In this document: piece by piece, positions 23,107 through 36,605 of the stretch
Numbering within the stretch: the first letter of the stretch is position 1
Layout: every line of letters starts with the position of its first letter
NCBI GenBank assembly: GCA_012932295.1
Contig: JAAONU010000016.1
Span: forward strand, 36,735,241-36,799,240
DNA: 64,000 bases
DNA from: Cyclina sinensis
Lineage: Eukaryota; Mollusca; Bivalvia; Venerida; Veneridae
Reading direction: 5' to 3'
Position numbers and translations under genes: made by a program
The notes under the pieces: generated by a model
Database searches by the model: none
What the model was told of the DNA's origin: nothing
Seen by the model: only the letters and a program-made list of their open reading frames with translations

Positions 23107-24300
23107 GAAAAAAGAAATCTGTCGAATCCACTGCTGGACATTCAAAAACATGCATAAAATCGAATGTCTTGCTGAATGTCGAATGCACTGCTGGACATTC
23201 AAAAACATGCATAAAATCGAATGTCTTGCTGAATGTCGAATCCACTGCTGGACATTCAAAAACATGCATAAAATCGAATGTCCTGCCAAATGTCCAATGC
23301 ACTGCAGGACATTCAAAAACATGCATAAAATCGAATGCCCTGCCGAATGTCGAATGCACTGCTGGACATTCAAAAACATGCATAAAATCGAATGCCCTGC
23401 CGAATGTCGAATGCACTGCTGGACATTCAAAAACATGCATCAAATCGAATGTCCTGCCCATTGTCGAATGCACTGCAGGACATTCAAAAAACATGCATCA
23501 AATCGAATGTCCTACTGAATGTCGAATGCACTGCTGGACATTCAAAAACATGCATCAAATCGAATGTCCTGCTGAATGTCCAATGCACTGCTGGACATTC
23601 AAAAACATGCATGAAATCGAATGTGCTGACCAATGTCGAATGCACTGCTGGACATTCAAAAACATGCATCAAATCGGATGTCCTGCTGAATGTCGAATGC
23701 ACTGCTAGACATTCAAAAACATGCATCAAATCAAATGTCCTGCTGAATGTCCAATGCACTGCTGGACATTCAAAAACATGCATGAAATCATATTGCTGCC
23801 CAATGTCGAATGCACTGCTGGACATTCAAAAACATGCATCCAATCGAATGTCCTGCTGAATGTCCAATGCACTGCTGGACATTCAAAAACATGCATGTAA
23901 TCGAATGTGCTGCCCAATGTCCAATGCACAGCTGGACATTGAAAAACATGCATCAAATCGAATGCCCTGCTGAATGTCCAATGCACTGCTGGACATTCTA
24001 AAACATGCATGAAATCGAATGTCCTGCCAAATGTCGAATGCACTGCTGGACATTCAAAAACATGCATCAAATCGAATGTCCTGCTGAATGTCCAATGCAC
24101 TGCTGGACATCCAAAAACATGCATGAAATCGAATGTGCTGCCCAATGTCGAATGCACTGCTGGACATTCAAAAACATGCATCAAATCGAATGTCCTGCTA
24201 AATGTCCAATGCACTGCTGGATATTCAAAAACATGCATCAAATCGATTGTCTTGCTGAATGTCCAATGCACTGCGTGACATTGAATGTCGAATGTCGAAT
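23107..24300 (+). repeat. 57-bp satellite array, about 20-21 units
   Basis: The unit is CTGCTGGACATTCAAAAAC + ATGCATCAAATCGAATGTCC + TGCTGAATGTCGAATGCA, strictly 57 bp apart from a few single-base indels (for example the extra A near 23487). Variants alternate (GAATGTC/CAATGTC, CATAAAAT/CATCAAAT/CATGAAAT), hinting at a higher-order arrangement. Each unit contains nested inverted repeats GGACATTC..GAATGTCC and TGAATGTC..GACATTCA. The array lies exactly between the two copies of the larger duplication. Because 57 = 19 codons and several frames lack stops, long open frames occur on both strands. None is considered a gene. Confidence 0.95.
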
Positions 24301-24342
24301 GTTGATTCCACAGCCAACTTCACAGACTTTGTAAAAAGGCCT

Positions 24343-27300
24343 GCAATTAGTAATACCAACTTCAACTGGCGTTTTTTCTTCTTCTGAATACCAGAATACC
24401 ATGTAATGTACTTCAGTTAGGGGAAGTGTTTATTAACTATATAGTTTATGAAAAGATTATTGAAGTACAAGGATCGATTTATTTTATGTACGACCTTGAA
24501 CACTAAGGTCAGAGAAATAATGAACCATATATTTGAAAATAGCGCTATGGTAACGCTTTAATATAGTGCAAAAATGAGAAATGAAGTTTTATGTTCAAAA
24601 CAATTTTATATCACAACCTTCTTTTCTCCGGAAATACACGGATTCACCAGCTCAAAGAAGGCTTTGCAACTTTTTGATGGTCTCTAGAAGAACACGAGTT
24701 TATTAACATCATATGATTCAGACGTTACTCCTTCTTAATATTATGATAACAGTTCTTATAGTTTCAGTCTGTTGAAACAAAAACCGTAAATTCAGGCCAT
24801 TGGTTGTAATAAAGATCTCATTCATTTTAATTAAAGTGTTGGAAAAACGTATTTATTACAAAGCTTTATCACAGCTTCTATTAATTAATTAACGTTTGTA
24901 ATACTATGAAACTGTGAAACAATCCCCGAGAGGTGCGTTCAATATTAGAGAAGCGACATCTGGCGCTAAAAGGCTTGAAGCCATCTATGAATGTCACCGT
25001 AACCTCCATTTTTTTCAGCATGCTATAAAAAAAAACGTTAGAGTCACTCTTCAGAAAGGTTTAGATGTTCCGATTCATTTTCGAATCTCAAAACAGAACC
25101 GTTTACAAAAATGTGAGTAAAAATTTTAAAAAAGAGCTACTCCCCGATTGCAATCAGTAGATATCTTAAATGACTGATTTCCTTGCCTTTTCAAACTCAA
25201 ATACTTTCCTATCCCCTTACAATAAAGTGGGCAAGATATTATAAGTCGAGTACGATGTATCAAATATGAATTATTATTTACGCCTGGTGGCTAAGTTTAC
25301 TCTCAATATACGCAAATGAACCATGTTTATGATATGTTCTGACATATCTAATCTAATATATCGCTCTTGTCAGATACTATCTGACATCGGGATGGTTAGA
25401 ACCATGAGTAATTTTAAGAAAAGAGAATGATTTCTTTCTTCATATTTTAATTGCTTCAGTGTCTGTTTATTTGTTTGTTCTAAGATAAAGATCGAAAGTG
25501 TAACTCAGAATTTGAAACAGCTGCTAGCAGAAAGCATGTATCTTTGACAAGTTAAATGGAAATGTTGATTCTTTTTAGACATGAAAGAAATATAGTTAAA
25601 TAAGAAATCCGCTAGAAAAAAAGACTCACAAATTCGAATTTACTTGCCACGAGTACTTTAACTCCTTGTAGAATTATCTGGACAAATCAGACAGGAAACA
25701 CATACAAAAATAGTACAAGGCTAGCACTGTCATGAAAAATGTGGAAAAATGAATTTAACATGCAAGTCATAATTATGTTTATGTCTCTTGATAATTGTTC
25801 AAAGTTATCTGCTATCTACTAATTGATGGGTAGTTTATGTTTTTTAGCTTAATGACTGTTTAATTTGTTTTTGCCCACACTACACAGGATACAGGCATTG
25901 TGGCAGTTGATCAGAATAAAAATGAAATCAAATTAAAACCAGCAGATCTTATTTGTTAGTTTAATCAACATAATAACAATTTTCTGTCAGATCAATGAAA
26001 CAGTTAAATAGGTCTTATTCCCTCGAATAAGAAAAATGCTTAATCAGCCAGCCTTACGAATGTGTCAGAAACCTCATTTATCAGTCCAACGAATTAGGTA
26101 GATACTTCATTAGTCAATCCAACGTAAAAGGTAAGATCCTCATAAGTCAGTCTCACGAAATAGGTAGAGGCCTCATTAGCCAGTCCCACGAGTTAGGTAG
26201 AGACCTCATAAGTCTGTCTCACGAATCAGAATGTGGCCACATTAGTCAATCCAACGAATAAGGCAGATACCATTAGTCAGTTCAACTAAAAAGGTAAGGG
26301 CCTCATAAGTCAGTCTCACGAATTAGGTAGAAGTCTCATTAGTCAGACCCACGAGTTAGGTAGAGGCCTCATTAGTCAGACCAACAAGTTAGGTAGATGC
26401 CTCATTAGTCAACCCATGAATTAGGTAAGGCCTCATTAGTCAATCCCACGAATAAGGCAGATACCATTAGTCAGTCCAACTATAAAGGTAAGAGCCTCAT
26501 AAGTCAGTCTCACCGATTAGAAAGAGAGCATATTAAGTTCGTCTCACGGATTAGTTTCCTCATTAGTCATTAGGATTTGATAGAGGCCTCGTGATTCAGC
26601 CATGCGATAAGATAAAGGTCTTATCTTGCTCTCCTACCAATTAGGTAAAGGACTCATAAGTAATTCCCTCGATTAAATAGTGGATTCCTACGTCAGCCTT
26701 ATGAATGAGATAGAAGCGTCATTAGTCATTAGACACGAAGGACACAGAGGCTGTACGGTTTTGTTAGCCTATTTCCAAAGACTGAAATCAAGGCGTCATT
26801 TGAAAGCCCAAAGAATCAGGTAGCTACTTAATAAGTCAGTCTCAAAATGAGATAGAAGCCTCATTGACAGTCCCACTAATATAGAAGGGTTATTCATTAG
26901 TGGTCAACCTCATGAATAACTTAGGTGCTTTATTGGACGGTTCAATGTATCACACATAAGACTTATTACTCGGTCACACGAATAATACGTTGGACTCATA
27001 AGTGAATAAGAAAAAGGAAGTGTTATTAAGGAGTCACACTGATAAGATAAAGGCTTCATTGGGCAATCGCACGTAGAGGATAGAGGATCCATAGGTCAGT
27101 CCATCGAATAAGTTCATTAGTCAGCACATCGAATAAGTTCATTAATCAGTCCATCGAATTAGTTCATTAGTAAGTCCATCAAATTAGTTAATAAGATAAA
27201 GCCATTATTAGCTATTTTAACCTTCACTTTTTTGCCGTTGGTCTATCTCATCCGAAGAATTATACGATTAGTTTATAGATTTGGTTTGGCATAACATTTA

Positions 27301-27849
27301 CAGTAGAATAAAGTGAAATGGTATGCTTATTGTCATATTTAGTAAGAAAAAATGTAGTTAATAAAGCCAGACACAAGGATACGCACATGACATCTGAAAT
27401 ACAATCTCGAGAGATGCACATATTTTTTTCGTATGTCAATACCATGTTTAAATATACTGGATTGATTCAGTGTTATTTGTTTGGATTTAAATTATGTTCT
27501 AATACACTCTACTGTTACTTCCTTCAAAAAAACTCATTGTAAAGCTACTAGGTGAAAAAAATGTCCTGGATATGAAAAAAAAAAATCTTTGATAAATATC
27601 GAGGATTGTAGTTTCAGTTACAAAATGTATTTTTGAGAAGACAAGCTGAAATCATTGGTTTTCTTTTCTTTTCTTCTTCTAGGAATATCCTTCCATTCTT
27701 CCGATAAGTGACTACGTATAATGTGTATAATTGTTGTTTTCAGATGGAAAAAAGTTACATTAATACGAGTTTCTTTGAAAGAATTGCATGAGAATACCCA
27801 GGTAAAAAACGCCACCTAGGCAAAATCGAAAGATTGCTTACAGGCTAAT
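24343..27849 (+). repeat. Direct duplication, copy B (~3.5 kb)
   Basis: Colinear with 21142-23106 but longer, mainly because of the expanded array at 26035-27190 and an extra ~0.5 kb around 25600-26030. Single-base differences are numerous, so the duplication is not recent. The open frame at 24914-25120 corresponds to interrupted sequence in copy A and is not supported as coding. Confidence 0.75.
26035..27190 (+). repeat. 33-bp minisatellite, about 35 units, in copy B
   Basis: The unit is approximately CCTCATTAGTCAGTCCCACG plus AATTAGGTAGAGG, with variants CATAAGTCAGTCTCACG and GATAAGATAAAGG. Units range from 28 to 36 bp and are moderately diverged. Confidence 0.85.
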
Positions 27850-28364
27850 CGAAATAGGGCGTGGACCCTTTTTCTAGTTAAACATTATATAACATAATTA
27901 TAGTTCCACATTTATGATAAAGATCAGTTTAGTGCTGTACTTTAAGGCCATTGAGATGTAACAATTAGGACGGGTAATTCACGATTTACTTATTGTGGCT
28001 TACTTCAGAACACCAGACGATAAATAACTACGATAACGGATTTTTAACGCCTCATTTACTGTGGTTTACAAATTCAAGTATGAAACTGGCATGCCTGAAT
28101 AATTATACTTCCTTGTAACTGGTCATTTAACACATGGTCTTTCTCTCTGTGACATCGTCACGAGATGTGGCCGCATTCGGCTGGTTCGATCAGACAATCT
28201 GTTTTTCAACTGATCTTTCTGTTCTGTAGACACTGACTTTTTTTGACAAACCTCAACAAAGCCGGGTAGTATGGTGCTAGTACAGTAATTTTAAGTCGAT
28301 TGTGGTTACTGCGATTTCTGCCAAGTTTTGACCTGAGGTGACCTAACTTTTCCATCCTAGCACA
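27850..28364. other. Noncoding stretch, nothing recognised
   Basis: AT-rich sequence without repeats or exon-like segments that I can support. Confidence 0.4.
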
Positions 28365-28525
28365 GTACCATCTCTCTATGGACTAAAACAGATATTATTT
28401 CTATGGCCTAAAAGAAATAATGTTCCGTGTTCATAAGCTGGTCATAGTACCATCTCTCTATGGACTAAAACAGATATTATATCTATGGCCTAAAAAAATA
28501 ATGTTCCCTGTTCATGAGCTGGTCT
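28365..28525 (+). repeat. Tandem direct repeat, two ~80-bp units
   Basis: Both units run AGTACCATCTCTCTATGGAC TAAAACAGATATTAT.. CTATGGCCTAAAA.. AATGTTCC.TGTTCAT.AGCTGGTC. They differ at only a handful of positions, suggesting a young duplication. Confidence 0.9.
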
Positions 28526-29528
28526 ATAAAAACCTTACCATACAGTCCCGCTATCAGTTTCACTGGTTTATCATTGAACGGTGAAGATGATCATTATTTA
28601 TTGTACTGTATATCATTCGTTGGGACTTCACCACAGGTTGTACAGTTAATAAGATAGTGTGGTTAGTTTCTTCTGTGTAAACAGCTTTGGCGAAATTACT
28701 TCGCGGATTATAATACCAAATATTTTTACTATAGAAAGGATTTTAGCTGACATGTGGACTTTATCACGAACGAAATTCTGACCTACATGTGAAATAGTAA
28801 GTAGACCTTTCCACACTTTAGTTGATCTATTAATTATCATTAATAACTTGACAAGTCTGACTGTCAAAACATAACTGAGATTTTCTATTGAGGTTAATGT
28901 GCTATGAAAGTTTTTGGTTATGAGATATAAATCTTCAAATTTGTTGACCCCTATCATCAGAATTTTCAGATGATGATCATGATTATTACATGATGACGAT
29001 GAAGTGTTGTAAATATAGTTAGTAATTTTATTTTTTTTGCTGTAAATCAGCCCTGGGGATAATTTACATATTTGTCAAGTACATACACATCTGTCATACT
29101 TTACACAGCTTACTATTACATCTGAAATCAATCGGACGACCATATATATGTTGATTTGATGACCAGGCCTATCCACGATCTTATAAAATGTTGAAAATTT
29201 AAATCGAAGAGAATAAATGTGTAAGTTCACTAAATAACGAATCTAATACAGGTGACTCTATTTAAATCCATTGATGATACAAAAGCTGACATTTACGGCT
29301 GTTGAGAGTTCACGATCTTTAGATTTTATGAATACTATGTTGAAATTTGATAGTCACTAAATCAGGCAGTGTTTAACGGCTTGAGATCACGAGATTCTCA
29401 CCTTTATCATGCATGTATTTATTCTATCAAAGAGATTAGTAATCGAAATAAGCTAGTGTACACTTACCTATATACACATACAGGATGTTCAGATCACTTT
29501 TGATAACAAGTCATGTGAAGTGTTTAAT

Positions 29529-29554
29529 TTGTTGTTGTTGTTGTTGTTGTTGTT
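29529..29554 (+). repeat. (GTT)n microsatellite
   Basis: About eight GTT units. Similar runs occur at 21799-21829 and 30217-30237. Confidence 0.9.
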
Positions 29555-29583
29555 TACTACACAAGTGTGTACATCTGCAGAGT

Positions 29584-29858
29584 AGCGACATTCTGACCCA
29601 TAACAAAAATCTCAGAATTTGCACAAGACGTCACTTGAATTATTTTGATTAATCTTCAGAGTAACAATTTATGTTCATCATCATGAAAACCTGTTCATGC
29701 ATACTCTAGTAAAATCTGTAACCTTTTCAAGTCAAAAGACATTTGCTTGAGCCAATCACAAAATACAGAAAAAGCCAAAAAGGTACCTAGTCTAAAATAA
29801 TTCAAGTGACGTCTTGAGCAATTTCTGAGAAATTTTTGTTATAGGTCAGAATCTCGCT
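29584..29858. mobile_element. Short element with ~63-bp terminal inverted repeats (MITE-like)
   Basis: The left terminus 29584-29646 and right terminus 29794-29858 are inverted copies. Shared blocks are ATTCTGACC, ATAACAAAAAT, AAGACGTCACTTGAATTATTTT and its complement, with only a few mismatches. Total length is 275 bp with no coding capacity, the expected form of a non-autonomous DNA transposon. I could not identify a convincing target-site duplication. Confidence 0.75.
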
Positions 29859-32800
29859 ATAACGGAGGCGAGATATTCTTCCATACAAAAAAATTACACA
29901 ATCTCGACTTGCGTACAGTTAGTTGGACTAAAAAGGTACCATTGGTGTTAAATGTAGGACCTACGGCGTTTCTTTCTGTGAATATCGTCATATATATATC
30001 CCAAAAGTCGGGGCTTTATTTCCAGCCAAGATCGCCAAGATCATCAAGACTATGTTGCTTAATCGTTAATGTAGACAGACTCTATATCTCTTGAATTGCA
30101 CGTTCATAAATATATTTATCAAATATGTTCAGGGAGAAATTTGGTAACTTCTCAATGGAGGCTTCCGTGACCCTTAAATGATTTATATAGGAAATCACGT
30201 TTTTTAAAGCTAAATGTTTGTTGTTGTTGTTGTTGTTACAGCTTTTATTTTATTTTTTTTTCAGTTTCAGTATCATATTATACCACCATATATAAAACAA
30301 AATACGAAAGTACTGTCTGCTTATATCGTCCTTAAACTATTCTTACCCGAGCCTATTCGGCCGTACCAGGATATGGCGCCGATTTTTACCCATGAATGCA
30401 GCTGTTCGTTCTCATTTCACTGAAACTTTATCCAAAGAATGTGGACGCTTTATACTGATTTATTACATTTTAAGGAACTTCTTTGAAAAGTTTCAGCACA
30501 AGCAATTATTCCTCCATTGTGTAACTTGATTTCTGTTTCAGTGAAATTATCTCTCAAGTCATTACGCCGGTATAAAATTTCGCTTTTTACATAATCAAAA
30601 AGTTGGATAAGGATAAATTTAGCATATACAGAATAACGTTCGTGGGTATGTATTTAAATTGGTTTCTCTATTCATACCACCCAATGAAATAAAATGCTTA
30701 AATTAACAACTTATTTCTGAAAAAAAGAAGAATTTCTTTCGCTTTATATTGCCTTTAAACAGTTTTTATTTTTAATCAAAAACAAGTACACATCACTACA
30801 AGAGCAAACTCGCATTGCGTTTTATTATATATACTTTCAAGTAACTTCAAAGCTAAAGCAAACGGATTCCATCCTTGCAGGGCTTATATCATAGAACTTT
30901 TGAAAAATAAACTGCAGTGAATGTTTCGTTTATAATGATATGCCATGAACTTCACATAAATCTCAAAATTTCCCATCAGTTTAAATGTGGAAATTTCTTT
31001 GCACTGAATATACCCGCCGATTTGTAAACATGCAGTCGTAAGAAGGAAAAAATAGGTATTTCATATTAAGAAATGTTGTATGTGTGGCCACTGAGATAGA
31101 TATAGCATGTTCTTCCGTTTATCATCATATTAAGGGATAGAAATGAAAGATTTTAATTGATTTTGAACAAAGAAACACGTCGAACGTTTTCGCTTTTGCC
31201 CTCCTGTAATTATGAACTTAGTACCATCCCCGTGTGAACTTAGTACCATATCCTTGTGAACTTAATCTAACTACATTTACTTTATGTGTAAATATTAACT
31301 TAAAACAAGTCCCGTTGCCATGTGGGTACATTTTGTTCTTCTTTTTTTACCGATCTATGTTATTAATTTTATTTTTCGTCGGTACCGGTTTCCCATATGA
31401 CCGACATCCCCTGAAGTGTTAAGTTATCCTTTTTGAGGAACAGGTCAAGGTCTTTTATAAATGGTCTCAACTAAAATTTATGGCTTTAGCAGTGGGTTCC
31501 CCTTTGTCCATAGATACCGCATCAAAGATCAAAGAGATAAACTTAATTGGATGTAACCTGGATATATTCAGTGACTTTTTGATTCTTGCATTTTTTAGGT
31601 TTTATTATTTCTTTGACTTATCAAACTTGGGTGAAATTTATCTCACCAATGTGATACAGTTTAAAATTTACTTTGACCAACAAATGTTTTCAGAATTATG
31701 TACCAGTAAATGTGTAAAAAAGTGTTTCTTGTTATATTCAGTGATAGCTTTTGTCATAATTACAAATATACATCGTCGTGAGTTTTGTGGAAGAAAATGA
31801 GTTTCGATATAAAATATTTTCACCATTTTTATAATGGTGTTGTAACATATGTTGATTGCTAGTGTAAGAATTCTGACGCTGTCAAAAAGAAAGCCAGTCC
31901 GTGACAGACGCAGATGTATTTCATTCATTGCTAAAAACCTATGCTGACATTTCAAATACAGAATGCAAGATTTACAACAAACAGTGATACACATCATGAC
32001 AACAATAATTAACACAATATAATTTATGTTGCATGTAGCCCATGCTTTTTGTGTGTTTGGCCTAAAATGTAGGAAGAATTCATATTTCTTCTTTAACTAA
32101 TTCTCCACAGAATGGTAGCTTTCTTTTTCTTGTTTAGTCTGTATTAACTTCTATCATGAAAATATGCATCAATAAAAGATAAACAAGATCTACACGTGGC
32201 GAACTCAGCGTGTGAAGGAAACTAATGAGCCGCAAATGTCTAAAATAATACAGTGTTATTTATGGAACATGTGCTGTTAATCAATCATGGAAATCGTTTA
32301 TCATATGAACACTGTTTAAACAGATATATAGATATAATATTATCTATAAACGTATCTTCTCATTAGGCCTTCCCGTACGCACCTATACATATTTTAATGT
32401 TTTCGAATGTACAGTCATAGAGATATTCCAGTTGCATCACTGACATGGTTTTAAAAGCAGATAACACTGACAGAGTAATGTCAACATGCCCGGAATGTGC
32501 CAAGGAAGTGCATCAAAATATATTCACATGACTTTCATACCACAGCTTAAATAGCTTCATTTTTGTCAACAAACAAGTATTTCCTGCAACGGGTAAATAT
32601 TCAGGAGATTTTCATGCAAATGAAGTGTGATAAAACATTTATGAATATTTATTCTACATAATCTATTGGATGTTTATAGATTAAATTGTCTTTTTTCAAT
32701 TTTTAGGAAAGTTAATGCTATTAACTTTTTCTGATTCTTTGAATTAATAAAGATGCGAAAGAGCATTTGATAGCTGTTTGAATAACACGTGAACAAGCAA

Positions 32801-33587
32801 TTTAGATTAAGTTAAATGTATTCTGAATTCATTTTGATTTTATTTATCTATTTGTAGCTTTAAGTATTAAGCCTAGCCACCCCAGTAAAACACACCGAAT
32901 GCCCTTACTTCAGAACAGTGTCTTTTTATCAGTTATACAAAAAGCAAATATTACCTGTAGCTAATTGTTTCAACAAGCACCTACAAGTACTAGGGTATTT
33001 TGGAAAGACATTGGCTCAGTTTGCCAGAAGAGTCGTAACAACGTAGAGATACTGTTCTCTCCTAGTTGCCTCAGTGAATCTCGGATTATTACCTTATCGT
33101 TAATTATTTCTTCAAATCAGCCGAGGAAATAGAAAACACATAGAGAAGTAATAATTTTGTTCTTACTTGTTGAAAGCAAAGGCAACTTAATTTTTCTGTA
33201 CGTTTTTTACTGAGGTCGCGAGATCATTTGATTTATTTTTATTAGTTTTTGAGGAGAAAGATACTAATAGTTTTAGAGGAGGAAGTTATTTGAAAGAGTA
33301 CTAAAGACAGTCCTCCAAGAATTATTTTTTTATATAAATATGTATAATTAATTTCAGTGTAAGTAACTAAAAATGAATATTTGAAAAAAAAAACGGTTTC
33401 TGTATTTTTGGAGGTTTTTTTTTTCTTTATCTGAACTTGACTGGACTATACAATCTATAGCGCAGTCAAGACCCCATTCATGATGGAAAAATTTATTTGA
33501 GTGACATGCCAGCAACTTACAAATGTTCTGATATTATTTCACAACAGAGTGGACAGAAGAACGTGTGTGTTAATGTTTCCTTTCTTA
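29859..33587. other. 3.7-kb noncoding stretch
   Basis: No gene, array or element recognised. The + frame 31480-31800 (106 codons, hydrophobic, Phe/Ile-rich) and its minus-strand neighbour 31668-32015 have AT-driven composition and no splice context or domain. A (GTT)n run lies at 30217-30237. Confidence 0.4.
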
Positions 33588-33660
33588 AAGGCACCCGCCC
33601 AGGTTCGGATTTGAACCATGACCTACTGAGTCGAGCACCTTTACCACCGTGCTATTTAGA
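33588..33660 (-). mobile_element. Degraded tRNA-like SINE head, minus strand
   Basis: On the minus strand, TAGCACGGTGGTAAAGGTGC (A-box region) is followed by CTCGACTCAGTAG (anticodon arm area) and GGTTCAAATCC (B box). The ends pair poorly, so it is treated as a pseudo-tRNA/SINE. Confidence 0.55.
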
Positions 33661-34230
33661 CTTAGATGTTTATTAATCGTGACGTCGTTTTACTGTAAAG
33701 TATAGAATGTGGCTGTGTTTATGTGTGGAGTAACCTATGTTAACAATGTGTTAGACAGATTTGCTGAATAATTAGTACGTACAAATGCCATGTTATGATG
33801 ATAACGTACTTTTCTTTCTCTCAGTAAACAGGCAGTTTTAACGGTAATAAACATGGAAAGGTTTTGGCCAAGGTGAATACACATAATGTTGTGAATAGCA
33901 CTTTTTCTAAGATATGGCTAACGCTAAAAATACAGAATCAAACGTGTGCTTAAATTCAGATACATAAATTTTGTGGCTATAAGATGATGCTACTGAACAG
34001 AATAAGGTAAACTGATTTTTTTATGTGTTTTTATGTACGTAGGCACTAAAATTCAAGCACTAATAACCCGTTTCATTAATTAAGAATTAGTGAATATGTA
34101 AGCTGTAGAATTTGGAAGCAGGTTTTAAATGAGTATTTTATCAAATTCTTTTAACAAAAAAGGATACATAACCTGTCTAGATCAAACAAACCTTTGAAAT
34201 TTCATATAGTACTGTACATATATTCTGGTA

Positions 34231-34880
34231 AACATAACATAACATAACATAACATAACTTTATTAGCATTAAATGTAAACATACATTTAGAGCCATTATA
34301 TACACTTCAGTGAAAAACATGCATTTACATAGAAGAACATAAAATATTTACTAGTAAACATTTCAAATGATAATTCAAATAATACCATGTTACAACATAG
34401 ATACATTTTTTTTTATGCAACAGGTCCTGACATTTATCGAAATAAAGATGGCACACGTGTACCTCATCTACTTTCATAACATATCATTTCCATCTTCTGG
34501 TATTTAGATTTTGAAACCTTTCTTGAAGTCATTTTTATGTTTTTGTACGCTAACACTGTTTCAAAGTGGAAGAGAAAAATGTAGCGATGTATGATATACA
34601 ATTTTATCAAACTCGTACAAGCCGGTTAGGTCTAAGGAGTGTTTTATGACCGTGTTAAATGAACTCTGGCTTATCAGCAATGGTTTATTTAGCTTACCAC
34701 ATATACTCTGAAACTTGAAACCTCTTTTGAAGACGCAAAACTCACATAAAAACTCACATTTGTTATCTACAAAACTTTTAAAAAATCTAAAATTTTAGCT
34801 ACAAACCACTGAATGCCCGGACGCATTCCGCTTACAGCCGACGGTGATTTTGTCGTCGAATATTGTGGTCTTTTAAAAAT
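34231..34880 (-). mobile_element. 3' end fragment of a non-LTR retrotransposon
   Basis: Read on the minus strand, an AT-rich tail region with AATAAAG-like sequence ends in a (GTTAT)n microsatellite (complement of AACATAACATAAC.. at 34231-34258). This is typical of LINE or SINE 3' ends. Further upstream on that strand (about 34560-34780) a readable Cys-rich stretch (EFLCEFCVFKRGFKF) may be the decayed C-terminus of its protein, but I cannot assign a domain. Confidence 0.5.
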
Positions 34881-36140
34881 GATAAAACAACATGAACAAC
34901 ACATTATATACGCTAGTTATTTTAAGAGCCCGTATGGGAGGAAAATAAGAGGATAAAAGTACGATTTCTTGGGGGCAGATTCTATATAGAGGTAATCTGT
35001 TGTAAAAGTTCACTCCCTCCAAATTGCGCTTAAAAAAGAAAACAACTTGAAAATCTGAACAGTTTCAGCAACACAGTGAAGTATTTTAGTAAAGTCATCA
35101 TCAGACACAATATACAAGTGTCAGATGTGCTCCGCGCGTCATCTTAGACAACGTCGGTCAGTAATTACATATTCAGCTATAGTAATTGCATGTAAATGTA
35201 ATGTAACTTGTATCATTAACATAGAATTACACTAAACATATAATTACACAAGTTTAGTTATCTCACTAGTTTATTTGCATGCGTCATCTCGTATTGTCCC
35301 GATAATACAGTTCAAGTTTCGAGTAGTTGTATGATCATGATAATTTGGGAACATTTTACGATTACAAACTGATAACTGGAGTGTTATACGAGTTTCACGT
35401 GAACTTTTTGTGTTTTTAATGTAACATACAGTTGTATTGCATTATTTCTGTACAACACTGAATCTTTGATTAGAAAATGAAACGCGTCCCAACCAACAGA
35501 AACCGTTTCCCGTCATGTTTCTAGCTTACAACGTTTTATGATTATAGATGTGCAAATGAATTACAACTAAGTTTGATGTATTTCACGTATTTCACGTATG
35601 CTTGAGATGATTACTTTGGATTGTAGAGGTCGGTCATACTAAGACTTGAAAAAACTTGAAATCTTGAACTATCGCCACTTTCCTCCCTCGGTCTTTCATT
35701 TTGCAATGCAACATCAACCACAGCCAGCTTACATGACTTGTAGCAGGATTGGGTTCAGTGCATTAAAGCCCTTTATCTAATTTTACGGTGTTTTACCTTT
35801 GGTAATTGTTCCACATACTCTATAAGTTCTCTTGATCACCCAAGAGATGAGAGAAACAGACAAGTGTGTACTATCTGTCAAACTTTATACACTTGTTTCT
35901 GAAACAATCATTAGATAATCACCGACCTTTAAAGTGTTTAAGTAATAAAAACTACTCCAAGATTTATTGCAGAGGTTCTGAAGGCGCTGTGCTATTCTTA
36001 TCGTATTTTAAAGAGGTATACTCTAAAATTTAGATAATTTCATATCCTTCAAAAACATTTAAATGTGAATGCTGTTAAACAAACTATTTCACGATGTCAG
36101 GCTGTCAGTCAAAATATTAATAAACTTCATTTAGAAATTT
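34881..36140. other. Noncoding stretch, nothing recognised
   Basis: AT-rich sequence without repeats or exon-like segments that I can support. Confidence 0.4.
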
Positions 36141-36605
36141 TTAGCTTACCTGAGCAGATGCACAGGGTGAGTCTATTATGTTGGGCGTCCGTCGTCCATC
36201 ACTTGCATTAAACAATAACATTGAAACTACTAGGGTAAAGTGGAACCTGGCAGTGATGTTCCTTATATGAAGCTGTACTACATTTTTAAAAGAATTCAAT
36301 TCCATTCAGAAATCCGTTGCTATGGCAACTTAAAAAAAAACTTAAAAATCGTCTTGTCTAAAACTACCAGGCCAGAGCTCTGAAATTTGGTGTGTAGCAT
36401 TGCTTATTTGACTTCTTCCTAGATTGTTAAAATTATGTCCCTGGGGTCACGTTTGGACCCGCCAATTGAGATTTCGCGGAACAATTTGTTTGTTTTCTGT
36501 GAGACTGAAGGGCCTAGAATGTAGATATTGTGTATGTAACATTGTTCAGTACGCCTCTACAAAGATTGTTCAAATGATTGCTCTAGCGGCAAAACTGGCT
36601 TCACA
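36141..36605 (+). mobile_element. Truncated pearl-like element
   Basis: It begins TTAGCTTACCTGAGC (compare TTAGCTCACCTGAGC at 48597), continues with GGCGTCCGTCGTCCATCAC (the CCGT-type tract, short here) and one or two degenerate core units (TCGTCTTGTCTAAAACTACCA.. GAGCTCTGAAATTTGGT.. TTGTTAAAATTATGTCCCTG). The inner arrays and right end of the full element are missing. Confidence 0.65.

Noticed and set aside
23033..24334. Multiple open frames of 90-180 codons on both strands encoding a 19-residue repeat
   Set aside because: They are translations of the 57-bp satellite, open in several frames at once and broken by single-base indels, with no start or splice context.
31480..32015. 106-codon plus and 115-codon minus frames
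   Set aside because: AT-driven hydrophobic composition, mutual overlap and no splice or domain evidence.
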